A stretch of 64,000 bases of DNA from Stenotrophomonas sp. VV52 (GTDB taxonomy: Bacteria > Pseudomonadota > Gammaproteobacteria > Xanthomonadales > Xanthomonadaceae). Where the stretch lies: contig NZ_PKQQ01000011.1 in assembly GCF_002893095.1 (NCBI RefSeq), positions 62,001 through 126,000 on the forward strand, written 5' to 3'. The notes beneath the pieces are model-generated. The model saw only the letters and a program-made list of their open reading frames with translations. It did no database searches and was not told the DNA's origin. This document shows, one piece after another, positions 1 through 7,059 of the stretch. Made by a program: the position numbers and the translations under genes. Numbering within the stretch: the stretch's first letter is position 1; each line of letters begins with the position of its first letter.

Positions 1-1281
1 AAGGCCCTGCGCGATGCGGATCAGGTCGGCCGCCTTTTCCGCGGTCAACCGCCACGCCAGCACCGCCTGCTGTGCCCGGATCGCATCGAGCAGCAGCGGG
101 CGCGACGGCGCGCTGAGCGTCTCACCGCTCACCGCGTCCTTCCAGCCCAGCACCGCCACGATGTCGCCGGCCACCGCCTGCTTGATGTCGTGGGTCTGGT
201 CGGCCTGCACCCGCACCAGCCGGCTGACCCGGCGTCCCTGCGCATGCTGCGAACTGGCCAACGCATCGCCGACCTTCAGCGTGCCCGAATACACCCGCAC
301 GAAGCTCAACGCACCATGGTGCTGGTGGGTGATCTTGAACAGCAGCGCCGCGAGTGGACCGTTCGGGTCCGGTGGCAGGCTGACCTCGCCGTGCTCCGCG
401 GTGGCGACCACGGGCGGCCGGTCTTCCGGCGCAGGCAGGTAGTCCACGATGGCGTCGAGCAGGGTTTCGATGCCCTTGCTCTTGAACGCAGCACCCGCGA
501 GGACCGGTACGCCGGCACCGGCCAGCGTGGCCCGGCGCAACGCAGCACGCAGCGACGCGGGGTCCACCGCCTCACCGGCCAGCCAGGCCTCGGCCAGCAG
601 CTCGTCATGGTCGGCCACCGCTTCCACCAGTTCTTCGCGACGCGGGTCCCACTGTTCGTGTTCGGCGGGCGTCCATGCGCTGCGCGTCGGCTGGCCGGCG
701 TCGTCCCACAGCACCGTGCTGCGGTCGACCAGGTCGACCCAGCCGTGGAAATCGCTTTCCGCGCCGAGCGGCCAGCCGATCGCCCACGGACGCGCCTGCA
801 GTTTGTCCTGCAGCTGCGCCAGCACGCGCTCGAAGGACGCGCCGATGCGGTCCATCTTGTTGACGAACGCAATCAGCGGCACGCCATGCCGGCGCGCCTG
901 GTGCCACACGGTTTCCGACTGCGGCTGCACGCCGTCCACGGCCGAGAACACCGCCACCGCGCCGTCGAGCACGCGCAGCGAGCGCTCAACTTCAATGGCG
1001 AAGTCGATGTGCCCAGGCGTGTCGATCAGGGTCAGGTGGTGGGTGGGTTCGTCGCGCGGCGCCCAATGCGCCTGCACGGCGGCCGCACCGATGGTGATGC
1101 CGCGTTCGCGCTCGATCGCCGAGAAGTCGGTGGTGGCGGCGCCGTCATGGACTTCGCCGACGCGATGGATCTCGCCGGTTTTCCACAACAGGCGTTCGGT
1201 GAGCGTGGTCTTGCCAGCGTCGATGTGGGCAATGATGCCGAGGTTGCGACGGAGGTTCCGGGTCTGGGTCTGGGTGTTCAT
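1..1281 (-). CDS. EF-G paralogue (translational GTPase), 3' end cut by window edge
   Basis: 427 residues are visible; the C-terminal part lies beyond the left edge. The GTPase motifs are intact: G1 AHIDAGKTT at residues 18-26, switch region ERERGITI near 57-64, G3 DTPGH at 87-91 and G4 NKMD at 141-144. The family drives ribosomal translocation or ribosome recycling in the cytoplasm. It is probably a second EF-G copy rather than canonical fusA, because no rpsL, rpsG or tuf gene is adjacent and it faces a TonB receptor. The start is the ATG at 1281, whose ribosome binding site is weak (GAGAT). The 5' leader of about 300 nt holds a terminator, a short ORF with a strong Shine-Dalgarno and alternative stems, which suggests attenuation-type control (inference). 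A ribosomal protection role is possible but unproven. Confidence 0.9.
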   Translation of the reverse strand, partial: MNTQTQTRNLRRNLGIIAHIDAGKTTLTERLLWKTGEIHRVGEVHDGAATTDFSAIERERGITIGAAAVQAHWAPRDEPTHHLTLIDTPGHIDFAIEVERSLRVLDGAVAVFSAVDGVQPQSETVWHQARRHGVPLIAFVNKMDRIGASFERVLAQLQDKLQARPWAIGWPLGAESDFHGWVDLVDRSTVLWDDAGQPTRSAWTPAEHEQWDPRREELVEAVADHDELLAEAWLAGEAVDPASLRAALRRATLAGAGVPVLAGAAFKSKGIETLLDAIVDYLPAPEDRPPVVATAEHGEVSLPPDPNGPLAALLFKITHQHHGALSFVRVYSGTLKVGDALASSQHAQGRRVSRLVRVQADQTHDIKQAVAGDIVAVLGWKDAVSGETLSAPSRPLLLDAIRAQQAVLAWRLTAEKAADLIRIAQGL

Positions 1282-1327
1282 ATGAGTATCTCGCTGCCAA
1301 CTCTGGGGAGCCGCACGCCGCCGTTGG

Positions 1328-1372
1328 CTATCGGGCGTGCGGCCAGGTTTGGGGCTCGGCGATCTGGTGCAT
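1328..1372 (-). CDS. 14-codon upstream ORF (candidate leader peptide) of the EF-G paralogue
   Basis: ATG at 1372 and TAG at 1328-1330 encode MHQIAEPQTWPHAR. It has a near-perfect Shine-Dalgarno (AAGGAGAA, core AGGAG at 1381-1385) 8 nt before the ATG, much stronger than the site of the EF-G gene itself. Its last codons lie inside the 5' arm of a 10-bp stem (1334-1343 with 1310-1319). A competing 6-bp stem pairs 1323-1328 with 1296-1301 just before the EF-G start. This is the geometry of a translational or transcriptional attenuator. The peptide resembles no leader that I recognise. Confidence 0.55.
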   Translation of the reverse strand: MHQIAEPQTWPHAR

Positions 1373-1427
1373 GGCACGTTCTCCTTCGAATGGTTGTGGA
1401 GCGGCTGTGGGAAAGGCAGAAACGAAA

Positions 1428-1448
1428 AGAGCGCCCGGTGGGCGCTCT
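1428..1448 (-). terminator. Intrinsic terminator inside the EF-G leader (candidate attenuator)
   Basis: A 9-bp perfect stem AGAGCGCCC/GGGCGCTCT has a 3-nt loop. On the minus strand it is followed by TTTTCG. It lies upstream of the 14-codon ORF and downstream of a candidate promoter, with no complete upstream gene to terminate, so it most likely ends a short leader RNA or attenuates the EF-G transcript. Confidence 0.7.
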
Positions 1449-1596
1449 GTCTGGGGTCCTGCGGTGATCGTGGATCGATCAGCCGCCCGTGGAGCCTCGA
1501 GGCAGACGCGCCCGTTCCGCGCAAGCGCGGTTACGAGTAAAGAACGTCAGGAGCGGCATCGAAGTCATCACGGTGGATCAGGAAGGTGTGCCGCGC

Positions 1597-1624
1597 ATTC
1601 TAGACCTGTGGCAGCCGGGCGCAA
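1597..1624 (-). promoter_or_regulatory. Candidate promoter of the EF-G leader transcript
   Basis: On the minus strand, TTGCGC at 1619-1624 and TAGAAT at 1597-1602 are separated by 16 bp. Transcription would start near 1590, giving a leader of about 310 nt. A weak 29-codon ORF without a clear ribosome binding site (1479-1568) lies between the start point and the terminator. The rest of the 1282-1789 interval shows no further gene. Confidence 0.45.
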
Positions 1625-1789
1625 GCGGTTTTTGGCCACACCCGTGGAACGCTGAACCACTTGAAGTGGCAATCTCTCTCCCAGCAGAACACCTGCCAGG
1701 TCACCAAGGTCGGTCGAGACCCGCGACAAAGCGTCACATGCGAATAGGTCGCAATTGCATTGAATGCGCAAGTCCCAGAAAATACGGGA

Positions 1790-3973
1790 ATGAATCTCTC
1801 CCCCGCATCGTCCCGCCGCCACCTGCTCACCCTCGCCTGCTGGCTGGCGCTCACGCCGCCCGCCCTGGCCCAATCCGCCACCGACCTCGACGCCGTCCGG
1901 GTCAACGCCTACCGCGCCACCAACAGCACCAGCGGCGCCACGAAAACCAGCACCGCCATCGCCGAAACCCCGCAGTCCATCGCCGTGATCGAGCGCGCCG
2001 AACTGGACGCGCGTGGCGTGCAGTCGCTCAACGACGCCATGCGCTACGTCGCCGGTGTCAGCCTGGAAAGCAGCGGCATCGACAACCGCGTGGACGACTT
2101 CCGCATCCGCGGTTTCGACGCCGGCAGCTGGGCCAACAACGTGACGCTCGACGGCATGCGCGCCCCGCAGGGCAGCCAGTGGAACCGCAGCATGTTCGAC
2201 AGCTGGAACCTGGACCGGGTCGAAGTGCTCAAGGGCCCGTCTGCGGTGATGTACGGCCAGGTCGCCCCCGGCGGCATGGTCAACCAGGTCAGCAAGACGC
2301 CTACGCCGGACCAGGTCCAGCAGCTACGCCTCGGCGTGGAAGCCAACGGCCAGTACAGCGCCGCGTTCGATGTGGGTACCGGGACGGAAGACAACGCACA
2401 CCTGGGCCGCCTGGTCGGGCTGTACCGCGACGGCAACACCCAGATCAAGCACACCGCGCAGGAGCACTGGTTCCTCGCCCCCAGCTACACCTGGCAGATC
2501 GCCGAGCGCACCCGCCTGACCCTGCTTGGCATGTACCAGAAGGACGACGGCGGCTCCACCTACCAGTTCCTGCCGATGGCCGGCACGCTCAACCCCACGC
2601 AATACGGTCATATGAAGAACAGTACCTTCATCGGCCAGCCGGACTGGAACACGTTCGACCGCACCCTGTGGACCGCAGGCTGGATGTTCGAACACGCCTT
2701 CAACGACCACCTCACCCTGACCCAGAACGCGCGCCGCACGCATGTGGACTCGCTGTACCGCGGCGTGGTCACCTTCGGCGCGCTCAACGCCGACGGCCGC
2801 ACCCAGAACCGTCGCGGCGTACAGGGCACCGGCGACTCGGACGGCGACACCTTCGACACCCGCCTGCAGGCATGTTTCGCCACCGGCGCGGTCGACCACA
2901 CCGTGCTGCTCGGCTGGGACTGGCAGCGAGCGGACTGGGGGGGCGTGCGCAGTGCGATGAGCAACCCGCGCCCGATCGACATCTTCAACCCGGTGTACTA
3001 CCCGTACAACCCCACCATCACCAGCGAGACCCCGACCAGCGGCATCAACCGCCAGAGCGGCATCTACCTGCAGGACCAGCTCGCGGCCGGCAACTGGCGA
3101 CTCACCCTGGGCGGGCGTTACGACTGGACCAAGGACGACACCCTCAGCGCCACCCGCAACATCGCCACCGGCATCTCGCAGCCGGGGCCGCACAACGTGA
3201 TCAAGAACGAAGCCTTCACCGGTCGCGGTGGACTGCTGTATGTATTCGAGAATGGGCTGACGCCGTACATCAGCTATGCCGAATCGTTCCAGCCTGCCAC
3301 CAAGTCGCCGCTGGACAGCTTCACGCAGACCGCGTTCGAACCGGTTACCGGCGCGCAGTGGGAAGCAGGTGTGAAGTATCAGCCGGCGAATGTAGACGGC
3401 CTGGTCACCCTGGCCGTGTACGACCTGCGCCAGGAAAACATGATCGTCGACGACCCGGTCGCCAGCCATCGTAATTGCGGCGCCACCGGCACTGCCGTGT
3501 GCTCGATCCAGGGCGACGAAGGCCGCGTACGCGGTATCGAACTGGAAGGCCGCATTACTCCCATCGCCGGCCTGAGCCTGATCGGTGCGGCGTCGCGGAT
3601 GGATTCGGAAATGCTGCGTTCGAGTGCTTACGGCGGAAAGCAGCTGGCCATGGTCCCGGACCTGACGGCCTCGTTCTGGGCCGACTACACCTTCCAGGCC
3701 GGCGCCCTGCGCGGGCTCAGCCTGGCGGCAGGTGCGCGTTACAACGGGGTCAGTTATGGCGACAGCGCGAATCTGTACCGTATTCCTTCGTACACCCTGT
3801 TCGATGCCGCGATCCGTTACGACCTTGGCCAGTTCGGCAGCACCGACGTCAAGCTTGCGCTCAACGCCAGCAACCTGGCCGACAAACGCTACGTGTCCAC
3901 CTGCACCGGCGTCTCTTCCTGCTACTACGGCAGCGGCCGCACGGTAATGGCCACCGCCACATTTGGTTGGTAA
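1790..3973 (+). CDS. TonB-dependent siderophore receptor
   Basis: A 727-residue outer-membrane receptor. A signal peptide of about 28 residues ends at ALAQ and is followed by a TonB-box-like DLDAVRVN. The plug domain spans about 50-160 (FRIRGFD, VEVLKGPSAVMYG, PGGMVNQVSK). The rest is a 22-strand-type barrel ending in an aromatic residue (TFGW). The family imports ferric siderophores using ExbBD-TonB energy. The end GVSSCYYGSGRTV is typical of the FhuA-like subgroup. A TTG 30 nt upstream is in frame, but the ATG at 1790 places the signal peptide correctly. The gene stands alone, divergent from the EF-G paralogue. Iron control is likely, but no convincing Fur box is visible here. The substrate cannot be told. 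Confidence 0.9.
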   Translation: MNLSPASSRRHLLTLACWLALTPPALAQSATDLDAVRVNAYRATNSTSGATKTSTAIAETPQSIAVIERAELDARGVQSLNDAMRYVAGVSLESSGIDNRVDDFRIRGFDAGSWANNVTLDGMRAPQGSQWNRSMFDSWNLDRVEVLKGPSAVMYGQVAPGGMVNQVSKTPTPDQVQQLRLGVEANGQYSAAFDVGTGTEDNAHLGRLVGLYRDGNTQIKHTAQEHWFLAPSYTWQIAERTRLTLLGMYQKDDGGSTYQFLPMAGTLNPTQYGHMKNSTFIGQPDWNTFDRTLWTAGWMFEHAFNDHLTLTQNARRTHVDSLYRGVVTFGALNADGRTQNRRGVQGTGDSDGDTFDTRLQACFATGAVDHTVLLGWDWQRADWGGVRSAMSNPRPIDIFNPVYYPYNPTITSETPTSGINRQSGIYLQDQLAAGNWRLTLGGRYDWTKDDTLSATRNIATGISQPGPHNVIKNEAFTGRGGLLYVFENGLTPYISYAESFQPATKSPLDSFTQTAFEPVTGAQWEAGVKYQPANVDGLVTLAVYDLRQENMIVDDPVASHRNCGATGTAVCSIQGDEGRVRGIELEGRITPIAGLSLIGAASRMDSEMLRSSAYGGKQLAMVPDLTASFWADYTFQAGALRGLSLAAGARYNGVSYGDSANLYRIPSYTLFDAAIRYDLGQFGSTDVKLALNASNLADKRYVSTCTGVSSCYYGSGRTVMATATFGW

Positions 3974-4025
3974 GGCGCGCGCTTCGGCAGGTACCCTGCG
4001 TCCCAGCACCGATCAGCATGGTCGG

Positions 4026-4049
4026 CAGTTGTCTGGGGACCAACTCTAC
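4026..4049 (-). repeat. Degenerate GTAG (SMAG-like) palindrome
   Basis: Read on the minus strand it starts GTAGAG and folds AGTTG(G)TC against GACAACT with one bulge. It lies in the convergent gap after the TonB receptor. The match to the SMAG pattern is imperfect. Confidence 0.35.
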
Positions 4050-4067
4050 CAACGGACGAACCACCTG

Positions 4068-4097
4068 CGGTCGTGCCGGCCCCTGCCGGCACGACCG
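4068..4097. terminator. 13-bp perfect stem-loop in a convergent gap
   Basis: The arms CGGTCGTGCCGGC and GCCGGCACGACCG are separated by 4 nt. It sits between the 3' ends of the TonB receptor and the minus-strand monooxygenase gene. There is no T-run, so it may be a repeat-type palindrome or a factor-assisted terminator for both genes. Confidence 0.5.
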
Positions 4098-4105
4098 CGC
4101 GCGGT

Positions 4106-4402
4106 TCAGATCACAAGAGTGCTTTCGATGTGTTGTACCGTCGGTTCTCCAGACAACAGATCCTGCAGCCCAAGCATGAAGACGCGATGGTCTTCGCTGG
4201 CCTCGAACATCGGCGTGTGATCGTGCAACGACCGCCAACGTACGATCAGGGTGAACACCTGCGGTGATTCAACGCCCTGCCCCAGCACATGCCCCTGGTA
4301 ACCATCGGCCCGGCGCAGCAGTGGAGCAACGGCGTCGAAGGCTGCGCGGAAGTCATCCACGCACTCCGGTCGCACCGGCAGTACCGCGATCTCGTGGATC
4401 AC
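4106..4402 (-). CDS. ABM-superfamily (antibiotic biosynthesis / quinol) monooxygenase
   Basis: A 98-residue cytoplasmic protein with the single ferredoxin-like ABM fold: [16 protein letters not shown] helix, [13 protein letters not shown] strand and [10 protein letters not shown] helix with the usual His. Relatives such as YgiN oxidise quinols or small aromatics without a cofactor. It starts at GTG 4402, which overlaps the stop of the upstream oxidoreductase gene by 4 bp (GTGA), so the two are translationally coupled. Together with the ArsR-type gene it suggests a small unit for quinone or electrophile stress; the substrate is inferred only. Confidence 0.8.
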   Translation of the reverse strand: MIHEIAVLPVRPECVDDFRAAFDAVAPLLRRADGYQGHVLGQGVESPQVFTLIVRWRSLHDHTPMFEASEDHRVFMLGLQDLLSGEPTVQHIESTLVI

Positions 4403-5412
4403 GCGGCACGCTCGCGGTTGGCCGCAGGCCGCGCGCCTGCAACATCCGCCAGCGGTCCCACGGCAATCGCCACCTTGCCCAGCAGCCCATTGTCCGGCCG
4501 CTGCAGGAACGCATGCGCCGCCGCGATCTCCGCCAGCGGGAACACGGCACCCACATGCGGGCGCAGCTGGCCGCGTTCGATCAATGCGCTGAGCTCATCC
4601 AGCTTGCCGCGGTTCTGGCGGGTGAACACAAAGTGGTAGCTCGCGTTCTTTCCCCACGCCTGGATCAGGTTCTGCGGTTGTGCGATGTCCACGATCGACA
4701 CTACCCGCCCCAGCTGGGCCAGCACGTCCGCACTGCGCGCCAGCGTGTCGCCGCCTACCGTGTCGAACACCACATCCACACCGCGCCCACCGGTCTCGTG
4801 CTGGATCACCTCTACGTAATCCTCATTTTCAAAGTCGATCACCACGTCCGCACCGAGCGAGCGCACGAATTCGAACTGGCTTTTCCGCGCCGTCGTGTAG
4901 ACCCGCGCCCCGATGGCCTTGGCCAGCTGGATCGCCACATGGCCCACGCCGCCCGCACCGCCATGCACCAGGATGCTCTCGCCCACCCGCAGCCCCGCGC
5001 GCACCGTCAGCGCTTCCCACGCGGTGCCACCCACCAGCGTCACGCTCGCCGCTTCCAGATGGGTCAACGACGGCGGCTTCAAACCGATGATGGCTTCGGC
5101 CACCACGTGGTACTCGGCATAGCTGCCCGGGCCGTCGAAGATCTGCGGCGTGTACCAGACCTCGTCGCCCACGCTGAAGGAAGAAACGCCCGGCCCCACC
5201 GCCTCTACCACGCCCGACACATCGTGCCCGGTGATCGCCGGCAACGGCACCAGATCGGCGTAGTCGCCACGCCGCACCTGGTAATCCAACGGGTTGATCG
5301 AGGTGGCCTGCACCCGCACCAGTACGTGCCCCGCAGGCGGCACCGGCACCGGCACCTCCCGCAGTTCGAACGCTTCCGGCCCACCAAACGACGTCAGTAC
5401 AACTGCTTTCAT
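4399..5412 (-). CDS. Zinc-less MDR-family NADPH:quinone oxidoreductase
   Basis: A 337-residue medium-chain dehydrogenase/reductase. The N-terminal GroES-like domain has [13 protein letters not shown] and [14 protein letters not shown]. The Rossmann domain has the NADPH loop [15 protein letters not shown] near residues 146-160 and an FDTVGG segment. Zinc-binding cysteines are absent, as in quinone reductases and enone reductases. The start is ATG 5412 with AGGA upstream; a longer reading frame runs into the operator. It is followed by the overlapping ABM gene and preceded by an ArsR-type regulator on the same strand, with a palindromic operator in its promoter. Confidence 0.88.
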   Translation of the reverse strand: MKAVVLTSFGGPEAFELREVPVPVPPAGHVLVRVQATSINPLDYQVRRGDYADLVPLPAITGHDVSGVVEAVGPGVSSFSVGDEVWYTPQIFDGPGSYAEYHVVAEAIIGLKPPSLTHLEAASVTLVGGTAWEALTVRAGLRVGESILVHGGAGGVGHVAIQLAKAIGARVYTTARKSQFEFVRSLGADVVIDFENEDYVEVIQHETGGRGVDVVFDTVGGDTLARSADVLAQLGRVVSIVDIAQPQNLIQAWGKNASYHFVFTRQNRGKLDELSALIERGQLRPHVGAVFPLAEIAAAHAFLQRPDNGLLGKVAIAVGPLADVAGARPAANRERAA

Positions 5413-5436
5413 GTCAGATCCTGGATTCAATATAGC

Positions 5437-5462
5437 GACATATCGGGAATTGTCGATATGTC
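5437..5462 (-). promoter_or_regulatory. Operator/promoter of the oxidoreductase-ABM operon
   Basis: A 9-bp inverted repeat, GACATATCG (5437-5445) and CGATATGTC (5454-5462). On the minus strand it overlaps a promoter: TCGACA, 16-bp spacer, TATATT. The half-site TATCGGGAAT also occurs in the arsR promoter, so the neighbouring ArsR protein is the likely repressor. Confidence 0.65.
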
Positions 5463-5473
5463 TGGACAAAAGC

Positions 5474-5776
5474 TCACAGCTCTTTCCCGATGATCTCGGC
5501 AAGAGCCCGCAGGGTTGTTTCATTGCGCTTGTAATACGTCCACTGCCCGATACGCCTGACCTCGACCAATCCGGCGCGCTGCAGGGTTGCCAGGTAGTCC
5601 GACACCGTCGACTGCGACAGACCGACCCCTTCCTGGATGCTGCTCACGCAGACCCCAACCGCATGCACATCGCCCTCGTCCTGCGGGGGGAAGTGTTTTT
5701 CCGGGTCCTTCAATCCTTTCAGGATCTCAAGGCGGGTACGGTTGGAGAGGGCTTTGAAGACATCGAGCAGTTCCAT
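5474..5776 (-). CDS. ArsR-family winged-helix repressor
   Basis: A 100-residue winged-helix regulator. [20 protein letters not shown] is helix 1-2, and the recognition helix is [20 protein letters not shown]. The beta-wing includes [12 protein letters not shown]. It has a single cysteine (Cys43 in GVCVSSIQ) and no classical metal-thiolate CxC motif, so a redox or electrophile signal is more likely than a metal (inference). It starts at ATG 5776. It precedes the quinone oxidoreductase and ABM genes, and operators in front of both transcription units point to autoregulation. Confidence 0.88.
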   Translation of the reverse strand: MELLDVFKALSNRTRLEILKGLKDPEKHFPPQDEGDVHAVGVCVSSIQEGVGLSQSTVSDYLATLQRAGLVEVRRIGQWTYYKRNETTLRALAEIIGKEL

Positions 5777-5786
5777 GGCGCCAATG

Positions 5787-5810
5787 TATCGGGATTTCCC
5801 GATATGTCAA
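5787..5810 (-). promoter_or_regulatory. Autoregulatory operator/promoter of the ArsR-type gene
   Basis: TATCGGGA (5787-5794) and TCCCGATA (5797-5804) form an 8-bp inverted repeat with a 2-bp spacer. The repeat lies between a minus-strand -35 TTGACA (5805-5810) and a -10 TACATT with 16-bp spacing, so a bound repressor would block RNA polymerase. Confidence 0.65.
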
Positions 5811-5844
5811 TGAGAGCCTGCTGGAACGCTGAAAACTGGCAGCG

Positions 5845-7059
5845 TCACAGATACACGATCTCGATCGTTACCGAGCCATCCAGCAGGATTTCATCCCCGT
5901 CCTCCAGAGTGGAGGCAGGCGCCAGCTGCACGTCCACCTGCAGCGGTGCGCTCAGATTGTCCACCGCGGCGGGAACCGCGTGTCCGGGCTGGGCAAAGCC
6001 ATACACCGTCGACTGCGCATCGAAGCGCTGCAGCGGCGAACCTTCCGGGTGAACCGCCCAACTGCTGGCGCGTTCGCCGCTGCCCTGCACTACCTGCATC
6101 AACTTGCCGTCCGCGATGGCCGCACCGAACGACAGCACATAGATGCCCGCCACCCCACCTTCGCGCGGCGTGATCGCAAAGCGTCCGGGGTCGGGAACAC
6201 CCGCTGCCCATCCGGCGGCGTCCGCACCAGCCCGGTTGTCCAGGAGCTTCACCGCCAGCAGCGCCGGCCCGCTGCAGTTCAACTGCAGCTGCACCGTGCG
6301 CGGTGGCAATCCGGTGGCCGCATCCGCGTGCAGGCTGCTGCGTGGCACCGTGCCCAGGTCGAGCGAGGCCGGGCTCAGCCGTGGCGTGCAGGCACTGGGC
6401 ATCGCCTGCGCACGCTGCCCCAGCGCCACGAACTGGCGCGCGTCCTCCGCGTCGATGATGCCTTCCGCTTCCCACGCCTGCGCGTCTCGCACCGACGCCA
6501 GGTCCGTGGTCACCCAGGCCTGCACGTCGATCTGCGCCGACAACCGGCTGCCCGGCACCTGCATGCCCGCGCGCATCGGCACCCAGGCATGCTCGGGCAC
6601 CCATTCCAGCACCTCGGCAATGGTGCTGGGCGGCTCACCGGGTACCGTCACCAGCCCGATGTCCACCGGCTGTTCGTCCACCCCCACGTCGTGCACGCGC
6701 AGGGTGTAAAACCCCGCGCCGCCCAGATCGAACGTGGACGGGTCGCGCGACGGCGCATGGAACAGCATGGTCAGGTTGATCGGTTGCGGGCACACCAGGT
6801 TGAGGAACAGGGTGTGCGCCGGCAGTGCCATCCCGCTCGGTCTTATCAGCCCAGGCCCGCGCGCCAGGCCCGGTCCCTGCCCTGGCAGGAACGGGCGGCT
6901 GATTCCCTGCGCACGGGTAAGCTGCCCGTAGTCGATCATCCCCGGCGACAGGGTCATCGTGCAGCGCTTGAGCGGGTCGATCCGCCCCTGCGCCGGCAGC
7001 CAGGCCGCCAGCAGCAGCGCGCACAGCAGGATCCGTGCTGCAACGCCGTGCATACTCAT
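5845..7059 (-). CDS. Two-domain putative fimbrial tip protein (DUF1120-like C-terminus)
   Basis: 404 residues with a signal peptide (AARILLCALLLAAWLPAQG). Two pilin-like segments are recognisable from the repeated pattern CTMTLSPGMIDYG near residue 33 and CTPRLSPASLDLG near 224. The C-terminus VTIEIVYL matches the pilins of this cluster and fits the strand recognised by chaperone and usher. Its length (about twice a pilin) and its position right after the usher suggest the tip adhesin or assembly initiator. The start ATG overlaps the usher stop (ATGA), with GGAG 8 nt upstream. It lacks the Asp-box motif of the eight small subunits. The ligand is unknown. Confidence 0.75.
   Translation of the reverse strand: MSMHGVAARILLCALLLAAWLPAQGRIDPLKRCTMTLSPGMIDYGQLTRAQGISRPFLPGQGPGLARGPGLIRPSGMALPAHTLFLNLVCPQPINLTMLFHAPSRDPSTFDLGGAGFYTLRVHDVGVDEQPVDIGLVTVPGEPPSTIAEVLEWVPEHAWVPMRAGMQVPGSRLSAQIDVQAWVTTDLASVRDAQAWEAEGIIDAEDARQFVALGQRAQAMPSACTPRLSPASLDLGTVPRSSLHADAATGLPPRTVQLQLNCSGPALLAVKLLDNRAGADAAGWAAGVPDPGRFAITPREGGVAGIYVLSFGAAIADGKLMQVVQGSGERASSWAVHPEGSPLQRFDAQSTVYGFAQPGHAVPAAVDNLSAPLQVDVQLAPASTLEDGDEILLDGSVTIEIVYL

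Noticed and set aside
1740..1790. Fur box before the TonB receptor (GCAATTGCATTGAATGC)
   Set aside because: It contains short palindromes but too few matches to the Fur consensus to call, although iron control of the gene is likely.
2324..4009. Minus-strand open frame of 561 codons opposite the TonB receptor
   Set aside because: Antisense shadow; the receptor motifs and signal peptide are on the plus strand.
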